Shown here: positions 8,637-17,467 of the stretch, piece after piece | Layout: each line of letters begins with the position of its first letter | Numbering within the stretch: position 1 is the first letter of the stretch | Position numbers and translations under genes: made by a program | Notes under the pieces: model-generated | Told to the model about the DNA's origin: nothing | What the model saw: only the letters and a program-made list of their open reading frames with translations | Databases searched by the model: none | Assembly (NCBI GenBank): GCA_041399065.1 | Contig: JAWKTN010000011.1 | Coordinates: 216,187 to 280,186, forward strand | Direction of reading: 5' to 3' | From: JAGQPD01 sp020426865 | GTDB taxonomy: Bacteria; Planctomycetota; Planctomycetia; Pirellulales; Pirellulaceae | Length of the DNA stretch: 64,000 bases

Positions 8637-9428
8637 TTACCGAATCGACCGTCTCGGCAAGAGAAGACTGGACCGGGTGTGCATCACGGTGATTGCGAGC
8701 ATTGTCAGGAAAAGTACGTTGGCCCTTGGTTCGGGGACCGAGCTACCCACTCGCACACGGTCCAATGTCGCCCGCCAGCTGGACCCAACTTCAGGATCTG
8801 CAAAAATAACTTTGAATTGAAGATTGGTCATACGAGTTAGGTCGGGTGGCTCTCCAGCGGGGCTGCGAATGTCGGACAAAGGCACCCGCAGAGTAAACGG
8901 ACCAGATTCAGCAGGTAGATTGGCAAATGCGGCGTATCGTCCCGAGGGGCGACCGTTGGCTGTGCCGCCGTAGAAAACCCTTAGATAAAGCGGCTGCGCC
9001 GTGCCACTGATCGACGCGAAGTCAAGGAACAACGAGTCGCTATGACCGCCCTCGGTGAGATCGATGGACATGCCTTCTTCGAATCGATATGTGATTTCGA
9101 GGTTAGGCAATAGGTCGTCTTCACCTGCCTCGTCGATATGCATTGTGAGCGCGGACGGAGCACTTAGATTGGCGTCAATCGAACCACTTCGATAGTATAA
9201 TGCTGAAATTGCCAGACGCCGTTCTCCTGGGACAGGAGAAAATGTCGCCTGCCACGGTGCGTAGTCGACCCCACATAAGAGGGGTCCAGATCTGCCGCAA
9301 CGGAACTCTTGGGTTTGATCGAATTCGTCCCACACGAACTCCGCTACAGCGGCGCGGCTTCCGTCCGACACGCACGCTGCAGCGGTTAGAAGAATGAAGA
9401 CCAAGTTACGGAGACTGGGACTCGTCAT
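8637..9428 (-). CDS. PEP-CTERM protein of the 'DLTEGG' type
   Basis: 263 aa with an N-terminal signal peptide (~1-28) and a C-terminal SSVPEP + hydrophobic + RRSIR tail. The body looks like an all-beta domain. It has the landmarks SIDLTEGG.SDSLFLDF, PFTLRVPLSDI, and a final ATLDRVRVG strand just before the PEP motif. The same landmarks in the same order occur in the protein encoded at 58897-59922, so the two are homologues. Both sit beside a choice-of-anchor-L gene. I do not know a function; an exported beta-sandwich structural or binding protein is the plain reading. Confidence 0.8.
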   Translation of the reverse strand: MTSPSLRNLVFILLTAAACVSDGSRAAVAEFVWDEFDQTQEFRCGRSGPLLCGVDYAPWQATFSPVPGERRLAISALYYRSGSIDANLSAPSALTMHIDEAGEDDLLPNLEITYRFEEGMSIDLTEGGHSDSLFLDFASISGTAQPLYLRVFYGGTANGRPSGRYAAFANLPAESGPFTLRVPLSDIRSPAGEPPDLTRMTNLQFKVIFADPEVGSSWRATLDRVRVGSSVPEPRANVLFLTMLAITVMHTRSSLLLPRRSIR

Positions 9429-9491
9429 AGAAACTCTAGGCCATCAACAACGGTATTTGAAAACACGGGACAGCAGGTAGTTAATGGGTCA

Positions 9492-11000
9492 CTAAGGAAT
9501 GTGCAGGCTTGCGGGAACTAGCACGTTCCATCGTTGAACATCCGCCGCATCCACCCGGCCGTCGCCACCAGTTGCTTCCGGTGCCAAGTCGCCTTCAAAC
9601 CGACTGGCACATTGGGTAAGTCCAAGAAAATCCAACATAATGTCACGGTCCATGGTATCGATTACACCATCACGATTTAGATCCGCATCGTAAAACCGGG
9701 CCCCAAAATTATCTTTCCAGACCGTGTAGTCCGCAGCGTCGACCGTACCGTTGCAATTCCCGTCGGCGCCGGTGCCCGGATCAACGTTTTCGCCAAACGA
9801 GTCCTTCCAGACGGTGTAATCCGCTGCGTCTACGACGTCATTCCCATTGTAGTCTCCGGGAAGGTAGAGTAAACGCAAGCCACCCAGCTTTTTGTAGGCC
9901 TCTTCGGGCGAGTCACCAGGGTTTGGCGGAAAATAAGCCGGAATGAACGTCGCCGAATCGATGTTCTCATCATCAATATCCGCAACGGCGATCTTGATCG
10001 TATAGTCGCCTGGCGTAACAAATGTTTCACGCTGCAGTGGTTTACTAGCCCCATTGAATTCATGGTCAAAGTACCCAGGTGACTCCATCGCGTCGACGTA
10101 GTGTTCGTCGTAGGAGTTGGGCGGGTTGGGAGGATCGTAAGGGAAGGCACTTCGATTCAACGTATACATTTTATCACCGCATTCAGCTACCGTGGCCAAA
10201 TCAAACAAGAACAACTGATTTGGAAAAAGCGGCTTGCGAAATGTTACAAGGTTTTGGAAATCCTCAGGAGGGTTTGTGCCTTCCCGCCGAATTAGGCAGC
10301 ACGGAGTATCGTTGTAGGTTGATTCCTGCCATCCGGGAGACTCATCCGATGCATGCACAAACGTATACACGAGAAACCCGCGTCTCTTAATGTTGATCTT
10401 GAATTCCAATACCGCGGTGTCCCATGATGGTGCAAGGCCTCCCATAAAGTACACAAAGTCGGCATCTTCATCCACTAGTGGAAGGCTCTGCAAAAGTTGC
10501 GCATTTCTTTTGCTTAACTCTCCTTCCCAACCGCCGCTGACAGCCGAGGCATTATTTGGACCGAGGACGCCAGTCTTGGGAGCACCGTTAACGACTGGGT
10601 CACCATCAATGGCAACGCCAGTGCTGAGCACGATACCGGCCTCGAAACCGATACCTCCGATGTAGGTCGCGCCGGAAACACCAGGTACTGCCACGTTATC
10701 ATTTGCCTGGACATCCCCGCCCGTGAAAATAGTAAACGCCCATGGAGCACATGGCAGGAAACTGCTTCCGCCAACGCGCACTCGCGTGTGCGTGGTCTGT
10801 GGAATCACAGAAAGCAGCGGTGCGACAGCGGAATAAGGACACGAAGGATTGACGATTGCCTCCGCCAGATCGGCTTCGGTGAACTGGGAGCGGTCGGCGA
10901 TTGTCATTTGAGCAAGAGTTGGCGGAGCAGTGCCCACAATGATAGTGGCCAGAACGGACATTGCGAGCAAGGCCTGACGTGTTCGCAGCGATGTAGTCAT
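9492..11000 (-). CDS. Choice-of-anchor-L domain protein with dockerin-like repeats
   Basis: 502 aa. The signal peptide runs to about residue 30 (ends PTLAQM). The large domain has the features of choice-of-anchor-L proteins: TEADLAEAIV early on, GIVLSTG, an NN.....GGWEGELS stretch, then DTAVLEFKINIKRRGFLVYTFVHASDE and VTFRKPLF. Two perfect dockerin-like blocks (~375-430) and a third degenerate EF-hand (DLNRDGVIDTMD) follow, and there is no PEP-CTERM tail. AAGGAA lies about 7 bases before the ATG. The neighbour downstream (8637-9428) is a PEP-CTERM protein, and the same two families are paired at 58.9-61.6 kb. The likely role is an exported adhesin or matrix protein; dockerin-like blocks may dock it to a partner. 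Confidence 0.85.
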   Translation of the reverse strand: MTTSLRTRQALLAMSVLATIIVGTAPPTLAQMTIADRSQFTEADLAEAIVNPSCPYSAVAPLLSVIPQTTHTRVRVGGSSFLPCAPWAFTIFTGGDVQANDNVAVPGVSGATYIGGIGFEAGIVLSTGVAIDGDPVVNGAPKTGVLGPNNASAVSGGWEGELSKRNAQLLQSLPLVDEDADFVYFMGGLAPSWDTAVLEFKINIKRRGFLVYTFVHASDESPGWQESTYNDTPCCLIRREGTNPPEDFQNLVTFRKPLFPNQLFLFDLATVAECGDKMYTLNRSAFPYDPPNPPNSYDEHYVDAMESPGYFDHEFNGASKPLQRETFVTPGDYTIKIAVADIDDENIDSATFIPAYFPPNPGDSPEEAYKKLGGLRLLYLPGDYNGNDVVDAADYTVWKDSFGENVDPGTGADGNCNGTVDAADYTVWKDNFGARFYDADLNRDGVIDTMDRDIMLDFLGLTQCASRFEGDLAPEATGGDGRVDAADVQRWNVLVPASLHIP

Positions 11001-11033
11001 GCGAGTGTTCCTTTGCTGAATTTTCGGCGAGTC

Positions 11034-11291
11034 CTAGTCTTGGTCCATTTCGACTTCAAACGCTATCTCGTCCATCAAATAATCGAGCATAGCGAAATCA
11101 TCCTCGTCGACGTCGCCATCGCCGTCGGCGTCAGGGCTGTCGGGCATTACGAACCCCACCAGGAACTGTTCATAATCCGACACGAGAGCTTCCTCTGCGC
11201 TTAGCGACACGGGGCATGAGACGATTGCGGCGGCCAAAATGCAGAATACCGCCCTCCAAATAGCGCTAAGACAAGGCCTGACGTGTGTCAT
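11034..11291 (-). CDS. Small exported protein with one dockerin/EF-hand-like block
   Basis: 85 aa from the ATG at 11291, which has GGAG six bases upstream. A longer reading to 11342 is possible but lacks that signal. A signal peptide (AVFCILAAAIVSCPVSLSAEE) precedes a short mature part with one calcium-loop-like motif, DADGDGDVDEDDF. The gene is just upstream of, and in line with, the choice-of-anchor-L gene, so co-expression is likely. It looks like a free-standing EF-hand/dockerin module; its partner is unknown. Confidence 0.7.
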   Translation of the reverse strand: MTHVRPCLSAIWRAVFCILAAAIVSCPVSLSAEEALVSDYEQFLVGFVMPDSPDADGDGDVDEDDFAMLDYLMDEIAFEVEMDQD

Positions 11292-12136
11292 GACATTCTC
11301 CTTTAATCCAATTGACACGGGACAGAACGACGCACAACTCAAAGACGCACTGACGCGATTGAGCGTGACTCAACCGCTATCGATCACGACGACCAATGAT
11401 CTGCCCACTCGGAAGTTGCGGACCAGTCGAAACGTCTACTTCGGTTTTTCTGTAGTGAAGCACACAACACCGTCACGACAACACCGTTGTGTCTGTTATA
11501 GCGGTCGATGGCGTCGCTTGCAAGGAGATCGCTTGACGTAGCATTCGTCACATCGACATATCTTTGTCGGGTGTGGTGGGCCAGAATGGCGCAGCCCACT
11601 ACACGAAGGACATGTGCTGGGACTATCGTTCGGGAATACGAGTCCAGTCGTGTGGCACAAAACCACAATTAGCGTGGGCCGGACGAGTCGGTCATTGCCT
11701 GCCAGAGACAAACGAACATATTGCGTACAAGATCGCTTTATCTGCGGGGGCGGGGGATAGTCGCAACGTCCGATAACGGGAAGTACGTGCGGATGCGTGT
11801 CGGCCTGCTGCGGTCAAGACTTTTTGGGATTCGCCCGCTGACGCACGGGGGACGCACGTGGCCCAACGGTCGAGACATGGGCTGGGAAGGCGTCCTAGGG
11901 GCCGTGGGACGGCCGCGGCGGCGGACCCGATCACTGACCAGGCCGTGAGGGGCAGTCGGCGGCCACTTTACCGTCATTGTCTGGCAAAAAGTCTTGGCAA
12001 TATCGTAGCCATCTACTGACGGTCGGGGACGCGAAGGACTTACGCAACGCGGGGGAAAGTGCCGAGTGAGGTGTCTCGGCTGCTAGGGAAAGGCGTGATT
12101 TGCGTTCGATCGATGTGACCGAACGCAAGTCGCTCG
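11292..12136. other. Intergenic region without a convincing gene
   Basis: About 850 bases. Several short frames on both strands overlap one another and have no motif. One dispersed repeat copy (11765-11860) is contained here. I see no RNA gene with a recognisable fold. Confidence 0.5.
11765..11860 (+). repeat. Dispersed intergenic repeat, copy 1
   Basis: Begins AACGTCCGATAA and continues through CGTGCGGATGC, GGGATTCG, CCGC and a final CACGGG.GACGC. The same blocks in the same order recur at 22092-22180 with variable spacer bases. The shared blocks are noncoding in both places. Confidence 0.6.
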
Positions 12137-12169
12137 ATGGCAACCTCGTGCGAAATGACGGAACCTCAT
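12137..12169 (+). repeat. 33-bp dispersed repeat, copy 1
   Basis: A 33-bp block containing TCGTGCGAAATGACGGAACC. It recurs at 19051-19083 with two substitutions. This copy precedes the IS110 element; the other follows the IS4 element. It may be part of a longer intergenic repeat family. Confidence 0.6.
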
Positions 12170-12213
12170 TATGGTCTCGCGTTGAGTGCCGGGCTTGTCG
12201 CTGAAAATGAAGT

Positions 12214-12308
12214 GTCCACGTACCGTTTCGCGTGGACCGGACACGCAGAGCATCCTTGCAGGATTTCGCCGACATCGTGTCGGCGAGCGGGGGCTCATTG
12301 CCGCCCCC
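12214..12308 (+). ncRNA. Candidate IS110 bridge-type RNA region (stem-loop series)
   Basis: Four consecutive hairpins lie 65-160 bases upstream of the IS110 transposase start: GTCCACG/CGTGGAC (12214-12237), ATCCT/AGGAT (12252-12264), CGCCGACA-TCG-TGTCGGCG (12267-12285, perfect 8-bp stem) and GGGGGC/GCCCCC (12289-12308). IS110 elements are known to express a structured guide ('bridge') RNA from their noncoding end. The position fits the group that carries it upstream of the transposase. Guide loops cannot be matched to a target here because the element ends are not fixed. Confidence 0.4.
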
Positions 12309-12373
12309 TGCACCCCTGCTAGCCTTTCTCTGTGTTCCGTTTTCAGTCGAGTCTTTTTGTGAAGGAGAACGTG

Positions 12374-13645
12374 ATGGAATTCTACGATCAACGACATGCG
12401 TTCTATTGTGGAGTGGACTTACACACCAAGAGAATGTACCTGTGCATTCTCGATCACGAAGGGAACAAGCGATTGCATCGTAACATGCGTGCTAGGCCAG
12501 CCGACTTCCTGTGTGCGATCCAAGCGTTTCGCGAGGACTTTGTTGTTGGCGCGGAATGCATGTTTACTTGGTATTGGCTGGCTGACCTTTGTCAGGACGA
12601 ACACATCGAATTCGTACTCGGGCACGCTCTGTACATGAAAGCCATTCACGGAGGCAAGAAGAAAGACGACAAGATCGACAGCGAAAAGATCGCGCGACTC
12701 ATCCGTGGTGGCACGTTCCCGATGAGCTACGTTTACCCGCGCGAGATGCGGGCCACTCGTGACTTGGTCCGACGCAGAATGTTTCTTGTGCGTCGCCGCA
12801 GCGAACTGTTGACGCATGTGCAACTACTGAACCCTATAACGCTCAGCAAAAATGCCCCAGTGTTGCTCAGATAAAGTCCCCCGGGCGCATAATCTCATGC
12901 TGAGATAAAGTGCCCCGTTCATGCGCATGAACACTTTTGCACACCTTGAAAACAAGCACGAACGATTTGGCGACCCGGACTGCTTGGAAAAAAAAGTCGC
13001 TCTCGACGGGGTAGTTTATCTGAGCAGAAGCGGGGGAAATTACCTGAGCGTCGTAGACTGAACCATCAGTACAACTACGATCCCTTCGAGGGGACGCTCA
13101 AGTACGCTGGCAATCGTGACATTCTCGATCGCTTTGCGGAGGACAGCGCCAGGTTGAACGTCGAGGCTGATCTGCAAATGGTCGGCCACTATGACCAGCT
13201 CATCAAACAACTGGAGACTAACTTGCAGAAGCAAGCCAAGCTGCATGACCCTCGGGCCTGCAACTTACTGCGGTCGATTCCTGGCATAGGCAACATCTTA
13301 TCGCTGGTGCTGCTCTATGAGATTCACACGATCGATCGTTTTCCGAGCGTCGGAGATTTTTTGTCATACGCCAGACTGGTCACTCCCAAACAGACCAGCG
13401 ATGGCAAGGTCACTGGACACGGTGGAGCCAAGATCGGCAACGTGCACTTAAGATGGGCTTTCTCCGAAGCCGTACTCTGGATGCTCCGCTATAGCGACGA
13501 TGCCAAAGCGTTTCTTAAACGCAAAGAAAAGAAGTACGGCAAACCGCGAGCGATGACGCTGTTAAGCCGCAAGATTGCCCGAGCCGTTTATCACATGCTC
13601 AAGCGAAAGGAGCCTTTCGATGCACTGAGATTTTTCGCCAGCTAA
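12374..13645 (+). pseudogene. IS110-family transposase, interrupted by a small insertion
   Basis: The start ATG (12374) has AAGGAG upstream. The first part (to 12832) has the DEDD RuvC-like start CGVDLHTKRMYLCILD and the KKDDKIDSEKIARLIRGG box. The second part (from 13064) continues in the original sense with the C-terminal transposase domain: LLRSIPGIGNILSLVLLYEI, then KVTGHGGAKIGNVHLRWAFSEAV carrying the C-terminal catalytic Ser region. The reading frame is broken by a 231-bp insertion flanked by CTGAAC repeats. Removing one repeat and the insert would restore one continuous ~346-codon gene. The product is therefore inactive now, and its decay is recent because both halves are otherwise open. 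Confidence 0.88.
12833..13063. mobile_element. Small non-autonomous (MITE-like) element inside the IS110 transposase gene
   Basis: Flanked by CTGAAC at 12827-12832 and 13058-13063, a likely 6-bp target duplication. The insert carries five copies of an ~18-bp unit of the form GCTCAG-ATAAA-n-CCCC. Three are on the left in + orientation (12841, 12865, 12899) and two on the right inverted (13008-13025, 13033-13049). Multiple terminal repeats at each end are typical of IS21-family elements, so this may be a deletion derivative mobilised by one. No coding capacity. Confidence 0.65.
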
Positions 13646-14843
13646 CGCGGGGCTGGCGGTGGAGCCGCTAGGACGAACGCAGGTCACTCCATGGGTCCGG
13701 CGTTCTGCAGAGAAATCTCGCAGCGCCACTCCCAGAACCTGCTCGGACGGAATGGACCACCGCCGGCGCCCGCAACGAAAACACGAGACGATGACGGAAT
13801 GAGCATGGTGTGATTGCCCCTGGCCCGAGCCCAAGACTAACTAAGACTCGCACCCCCAACGTGCGATGAGCTCCCGGTATGAATGGACGGTGTCCTGGGA
13901 AACGATGTGCTTCTACGGCGTGGCACAGTAGAGAGCGGAAATACTTCCGTTCGTGTCACTATCTCGGTTGGCTTTGTGCCGATCGGGGGCGACCGTCAGA
14001 TAGGGGTTTGAACGCGTCACGCCGACGAGCTTGGCCTGACGCAACCGAAAGCAAAAACACACGCAGTCTGAAGCCGGTTCTAACCTGATTCACCTCGCCA
14101 TACCCGTTCATTGACACGATTGACTCCTCAGCTACTGTGAACCCAACTCAGATCCAAACCGCAGGGAGTCAAGAAAACCAAAAACACGGGACGAAGACCG
14201 TGCGCTCTCTTGACAAACGAGACCATATAGGGGTTCGTCCTGGGTCACGAACCGAGCCCAGTCACAAATCGTCGTTCGTTGTCAGTTTGACATCGGCATT
14301 CGGCAGTTCGAAGTGACATCGGTGGATTCGACCTCTGCTTCGAACGCGAATTTGGAGCAGCGGTCGGTTGATGCAACCGCGTGCACGAAGAAACCTGCCG
14401 ATTTGACGGAGGTTGGCCTCAACTCGTGCAGTTGCGCGGCAGTCACCTGTGCATTTTCGTTGCGTCCGACGATGAAGCCGACGCGTCGAAAGGAGTCTGT
14501 CAATTGCGTCGTCATGGTAGGATTTCAGACTCCTTAAAGCCGTCCTTCTGTCTCACTGGCGGCGACGGCCATATTAACCACTCGCCGCTCCTCGCAGTGT
14601 GCATGGACTATGGAGTCCCACTCACGAGCGAAAAGTGACTTGCCAAATTTGTGCTGGTTCAGCGTCACGCGGGTGGGCTTCTTCTGTCCAGCCTTATATT
14701 TCCAATATTCCACGTTCAATTGCTGCATAGGTCTCGCGGGAACCGACGCCGCTCGCAGAAGATACAGCATTCACTGATAGTTGGATGTTTTCACACTCGC
14801 CGCCACTGATCGCCTTTGACTTGAGCAATTGCCGCAACGAAAT
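13646..14843. other. Intergenic region, no convincing gene
   Basis: About 1.2 kb holding the presumed right end of the IS110 element and degenerate sequence. One perfect 7-bp hairpin, GGTTCGT/ACGAACC (14232-14253), is visible. The short frames at 14282-14770 lack motifs and ribosome binding sites. Confidence 0.5.
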
Positions 14844-15152
14844 CTACTTGGTGAGCTTGACTGACTCAACCCAACGGGTCACACCCCCAAGGGCATTTTG
14901 GACCTCAGAGAACGAGACTTCACAGTCCACCTCCAGCGCCATGGCGTCTCGAAGTAGCTGAAGAGTGGCAATCCACTGGGTTGCGTCCTCCGGTTGGTTG
15001 ATGGCAAAATCAGCACACACCTCGCGCCCTTGCCGATGCCCGTCACGAGGGAACAGGGTGGCAGTGAGCATCAACCTGTAAACGTCTCCTGAGGAGTTCC
15101 GTACACCCTCGATTCCAAGGGCTTCTACTTTCCCAGAAAATCTAGTGGCCAT
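14844..15152 (-). CDS. Hypothetical protein
   Basis: 102 aa, no family recognised. The sequence is soluble and mixed: ATRFSGKVEALGIEGVRNSSG... and a C-terminal half rich in Glu/Val (LEVDCEVSFSEVQNALGG). A GAGG sequence about 7 bases before the ATG supports the start. It lies 50 bases downstream of the metallophosphoesterase gene in the same orientation, so the two probably form an operon. It might be a small beta-barrel accessory protein, but that is a guess. Confidence 0.55.
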   Translation of the reverse strand: MATRFSGKVEALGIEGVRNSSGDVYRLMLTATLFPRDGHRQGREVCADFAINQPEDATQWIATLQLLRDAMALEVDCEVSFSEVQNALGGVTRWVESVKLTK

Positions 15153-15202
15153 AGCACGACCTCATTTTCGTTTATCGGGTGATAAAATTGTCAACCAGTG
15201 AC

Positions 15203-16909
15203 TTACAGACGACCACTAAGACTATCAAATGCGAGAAGTCTAACGGCGAGGTGCCGGTCGAGCCTCGAAAGAGGCGACGGCACACCCGAAGTGACCAATC
15301 CTCCTGCGCCGTCGTCACTATATTCCAAACGCACGGGGTTTCCTCGGCCTGGTCCGCCGTCACTGTGCCACGAGACCAGCTTAGGCTCGCCATCCACGAT
15401 CTCCAGCGCCCAGACTAGGTTTTCGAAACGGCCTGCCGCACCGCAATTGAAATAGTAAGGAATTGCGTTGCCACCGCTATTGAGGGCATTTTGACGAACC
15501 TCATGCGAATGCCCCAAAACTAAACTGGGTAAAGGCCCTTCTCCAAAAACGTCTTTAAGGCCCTTGGCGATACGCAGTTCGTTCATGTGCCGCACTTTGA
15601 ACCAGCGTTTTCCAGGCAGAACCTCTTCCAGAACGGCTGACACAGCGTCTGAGTGCTCAAAATAGTCCCATGCGATTTCGTGCTCAAAGAGCAACTCTAG
15701 CAAGACTCCGTTATGTAAGAGCGACCGTAACGCATTTCCGTACAGCTCCGAGATGACACCGCCGACCACCAACGCGTAGGGCGAGCCCCCACTTAGGGCT
15801 ACGAGGAGGGCACCAATCAAATCTGCGGGCGCCAACTTAATCTCGTTCGGTTCGGCTGAGCTCAGTCGATTGCGGAACGGACTTGCAGGCGTGGTCCACT
15901 TATGGCACTCACTCCAGGGCCAATATCGATCGGGTCCCTCGATGGCCCAAGAGAGCGACTCCGAAAAGGTCTCGCCCTTATAAGTGGCCATCGCCGGCGA
16001 TGTTCCTCTGTCAAACTGATGTCCGTGGGCGATCATATAGCCCGCGCTGTTGTTTGTGTCTCGAATACAAACAATGTCTTGAGCAAATATCCCAGGGTAT
16101 AGCTGGTCGAGCCGTGATGCGAAACGCGGTTCCTGCAAATCAACGTCATGATTTCCCCTGAGCAAGACGTAGCGATGATCTTCGACAAATGACTCTCTTA
16201 TCTTTCGGAATAGGTTAGCATCATGGGAGTCTATAATGCGTTCAAAGTGCTTAAGTCGCTGGTTCAGACGCCACTCCGTGACGTTTTGCTTCCAGAATTC
16301 ATCAACCTCTCCATAATAGTCGTAGTACCATTCCAATGCCGCATTAGTGGGCGGCAGTTGGCCTTGCATTTGTGCCTGGCGCAACTCGGCTAGAGCGTCA
16401 GCATTGTACTGAGAAAGAGATTGCCGAAAGGAAGAAACTAGCGAGCGGAGTGAGTCTAAATCCAAAGAGTCCGGATCAGGAATGATCAGTTCGAACACGT
16501 CGCCATTCTCGATTAGCGTAAACTCGCTCTCATAGTAATTGTCTAGAATTCGGCCATATAAGTTGAGATTTGTCTCTAGGTAACCTTGGCGATGTCCGGT
16601 CGGATAGATGTGATGGTCGGAGAAGACAACATAGCGACCTTCGAAGGGTAACGAACGCGTGTACTGGAAGCCGTCAGACCGTGAGTGGTCGCCTTCCCAA
16701 ATCTTCCCAAGTTGGATAAATGCGTCATCAACTTGGGCATCCCCAGAATCTTTCAGAGAACCGGTGATAAGGAATGTGGCTTGATCTAGAAGGTACCACA
16801 GCAAATCGAGCGACTCATGGTCCGCTTCTTTGTCGCTATCGAACGCGTACTGACTAGCAAGCGCCTCGAACGCCTCTCGAAAAGGATGCAGATAATCTTC
16901 GACGCCCAT
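15203..16909 (-). CDS. Calcineurin-like metallophosphoesterase
   Basis: 568 aa, long for the family. The five metal-binding boxes are visible: VVFSDHHIYPTGHR (D-x-H, ~88), IENGDVFE (GD, ~134), LLRGNHDVD (GNHD, ~252), MIAHGHQFDRG (GH, ~297) and VLGHSHEVR (GHxH, ~470). Insertions between the third and last boxes (including EWYYDYYGEVDEFW and a hydrophobic LIGALLVALSGG stretch, which could touch the membrane) make it atypical. Such enzymes hydrolyse phosphoesters with a two-metal centre; the substrate could be a nucleotide, phospholipid precursor or nucleic acid. It stands upstream of a small hypothetical gene in the same direction, inside an accessory region. Confidence 0.85.
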   Translation of the reverse strand: MGVEDYLHPFREAFEALASQYAFDSDKEADHESLDLLWYLLDQATFLITGSLKDSGDAQVDDAFIQLGKIWEGDHSRSDGFQYTRSLPFEGRYVVFSDHHIYPTGHRQGYLETNLNLYGRILDNYYESEFTLIENGDVFELIIPDPDSLDLDSLRSLVSSFRQSLSQYNADALAELRQAQMQGQLPPTNAALEWYYDYYGEVDEFWKQNVTEWRLNQRLKHFERIIDSHDANLFRKIRESFVEDHRYVLLRGNHDVDLQEPRFASRLDQLYPGIFAQDIVCIRDTNNSAGYMIAHGHQFDRGTSPAMATYKGETFSESLSWAIEGPDRYWPWSECHKWTTPASPFRNRLSSAEPNEIKLAPADLIGALLVALSGGSPYALVVGGVISELYGNALRSLLHNGVLLELLFEHEIAWDYFEHSDAVSAVLEEVLPGKRWFKVRHMNELRIAKGLKDVFGEGPLPSLVLGHSHEVRQNALNSGGNAIPYYFNCGAAGRFENLVWALEIVDGEPKLVSWHSDGGPGRGNPVRLEYSDDGAGGLVTSGVPSPLSRLDRHLAVRLLAFDSLSGRL

Positions 16910-17456
16910 ATACTGCCGCTTTTCGGTTAAATGGCAAACCTTCTTCCGCTAGTACCGAGAACATTGCGCGAACTACAAATCCGCTTGCATTTCCAATTAT
17001 ACGGAACACCATAGCGTGTGTGGCTCCGCACGGGTAGTCTGTGCAATTGAACATCAGACTGGAATCTCGCTAGACTTCCCGCATTGAAAACTCAATATGG
17101 TTCTCCCTGCGGCCCTGACGCGGGTGAAGTCCACCCCAGATGGCGTCCACTCGTTTGCGGCGTTCCGAGGCCCGGTTGCGTCCGAAGCTTCCAAAGTCAG
17201 GTCGACATGCACTATGTGGCACGCCACGCGAACCTTCGTCGGACGATGAATCCGAAGCAGTGGCCGGTGGCCATGGCGAGACCAACGCTTTGTGTGAATT
17301 CCGCACAAATTGGTCGAACGCTGAGGTGCCAGACAGCCGTCCGGCGCCAAGGAGAAAAACTCACGCCACGTTTCCATTCAAATCAGCTCTGTGGCTGCCA
17401 AATCTGCAGCGGTTGATGCAACCGACGCAGATTGCAGCGGGGGCAAACTGCAAGAG
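16910..17456. other. Intergenic region, no gene seen
   Basis: About 550 bases between the metallophosphoesterase start and the IS4 element. Frames on both strands are short and overlap. Nothing recognisable apart from the 11-bp IS target sequence at its right end. Confidence 0.5.
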
Positions 17457-17467
17457 GTCTTCCTCAC

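Noticed and set aside
14282..14770. Short complementary frames as small genes
   Set aside because: Overlapping frames on both strands, no ribosome binding sites, no motifs; best explained as noncoding DNA beyond the IS110 element.
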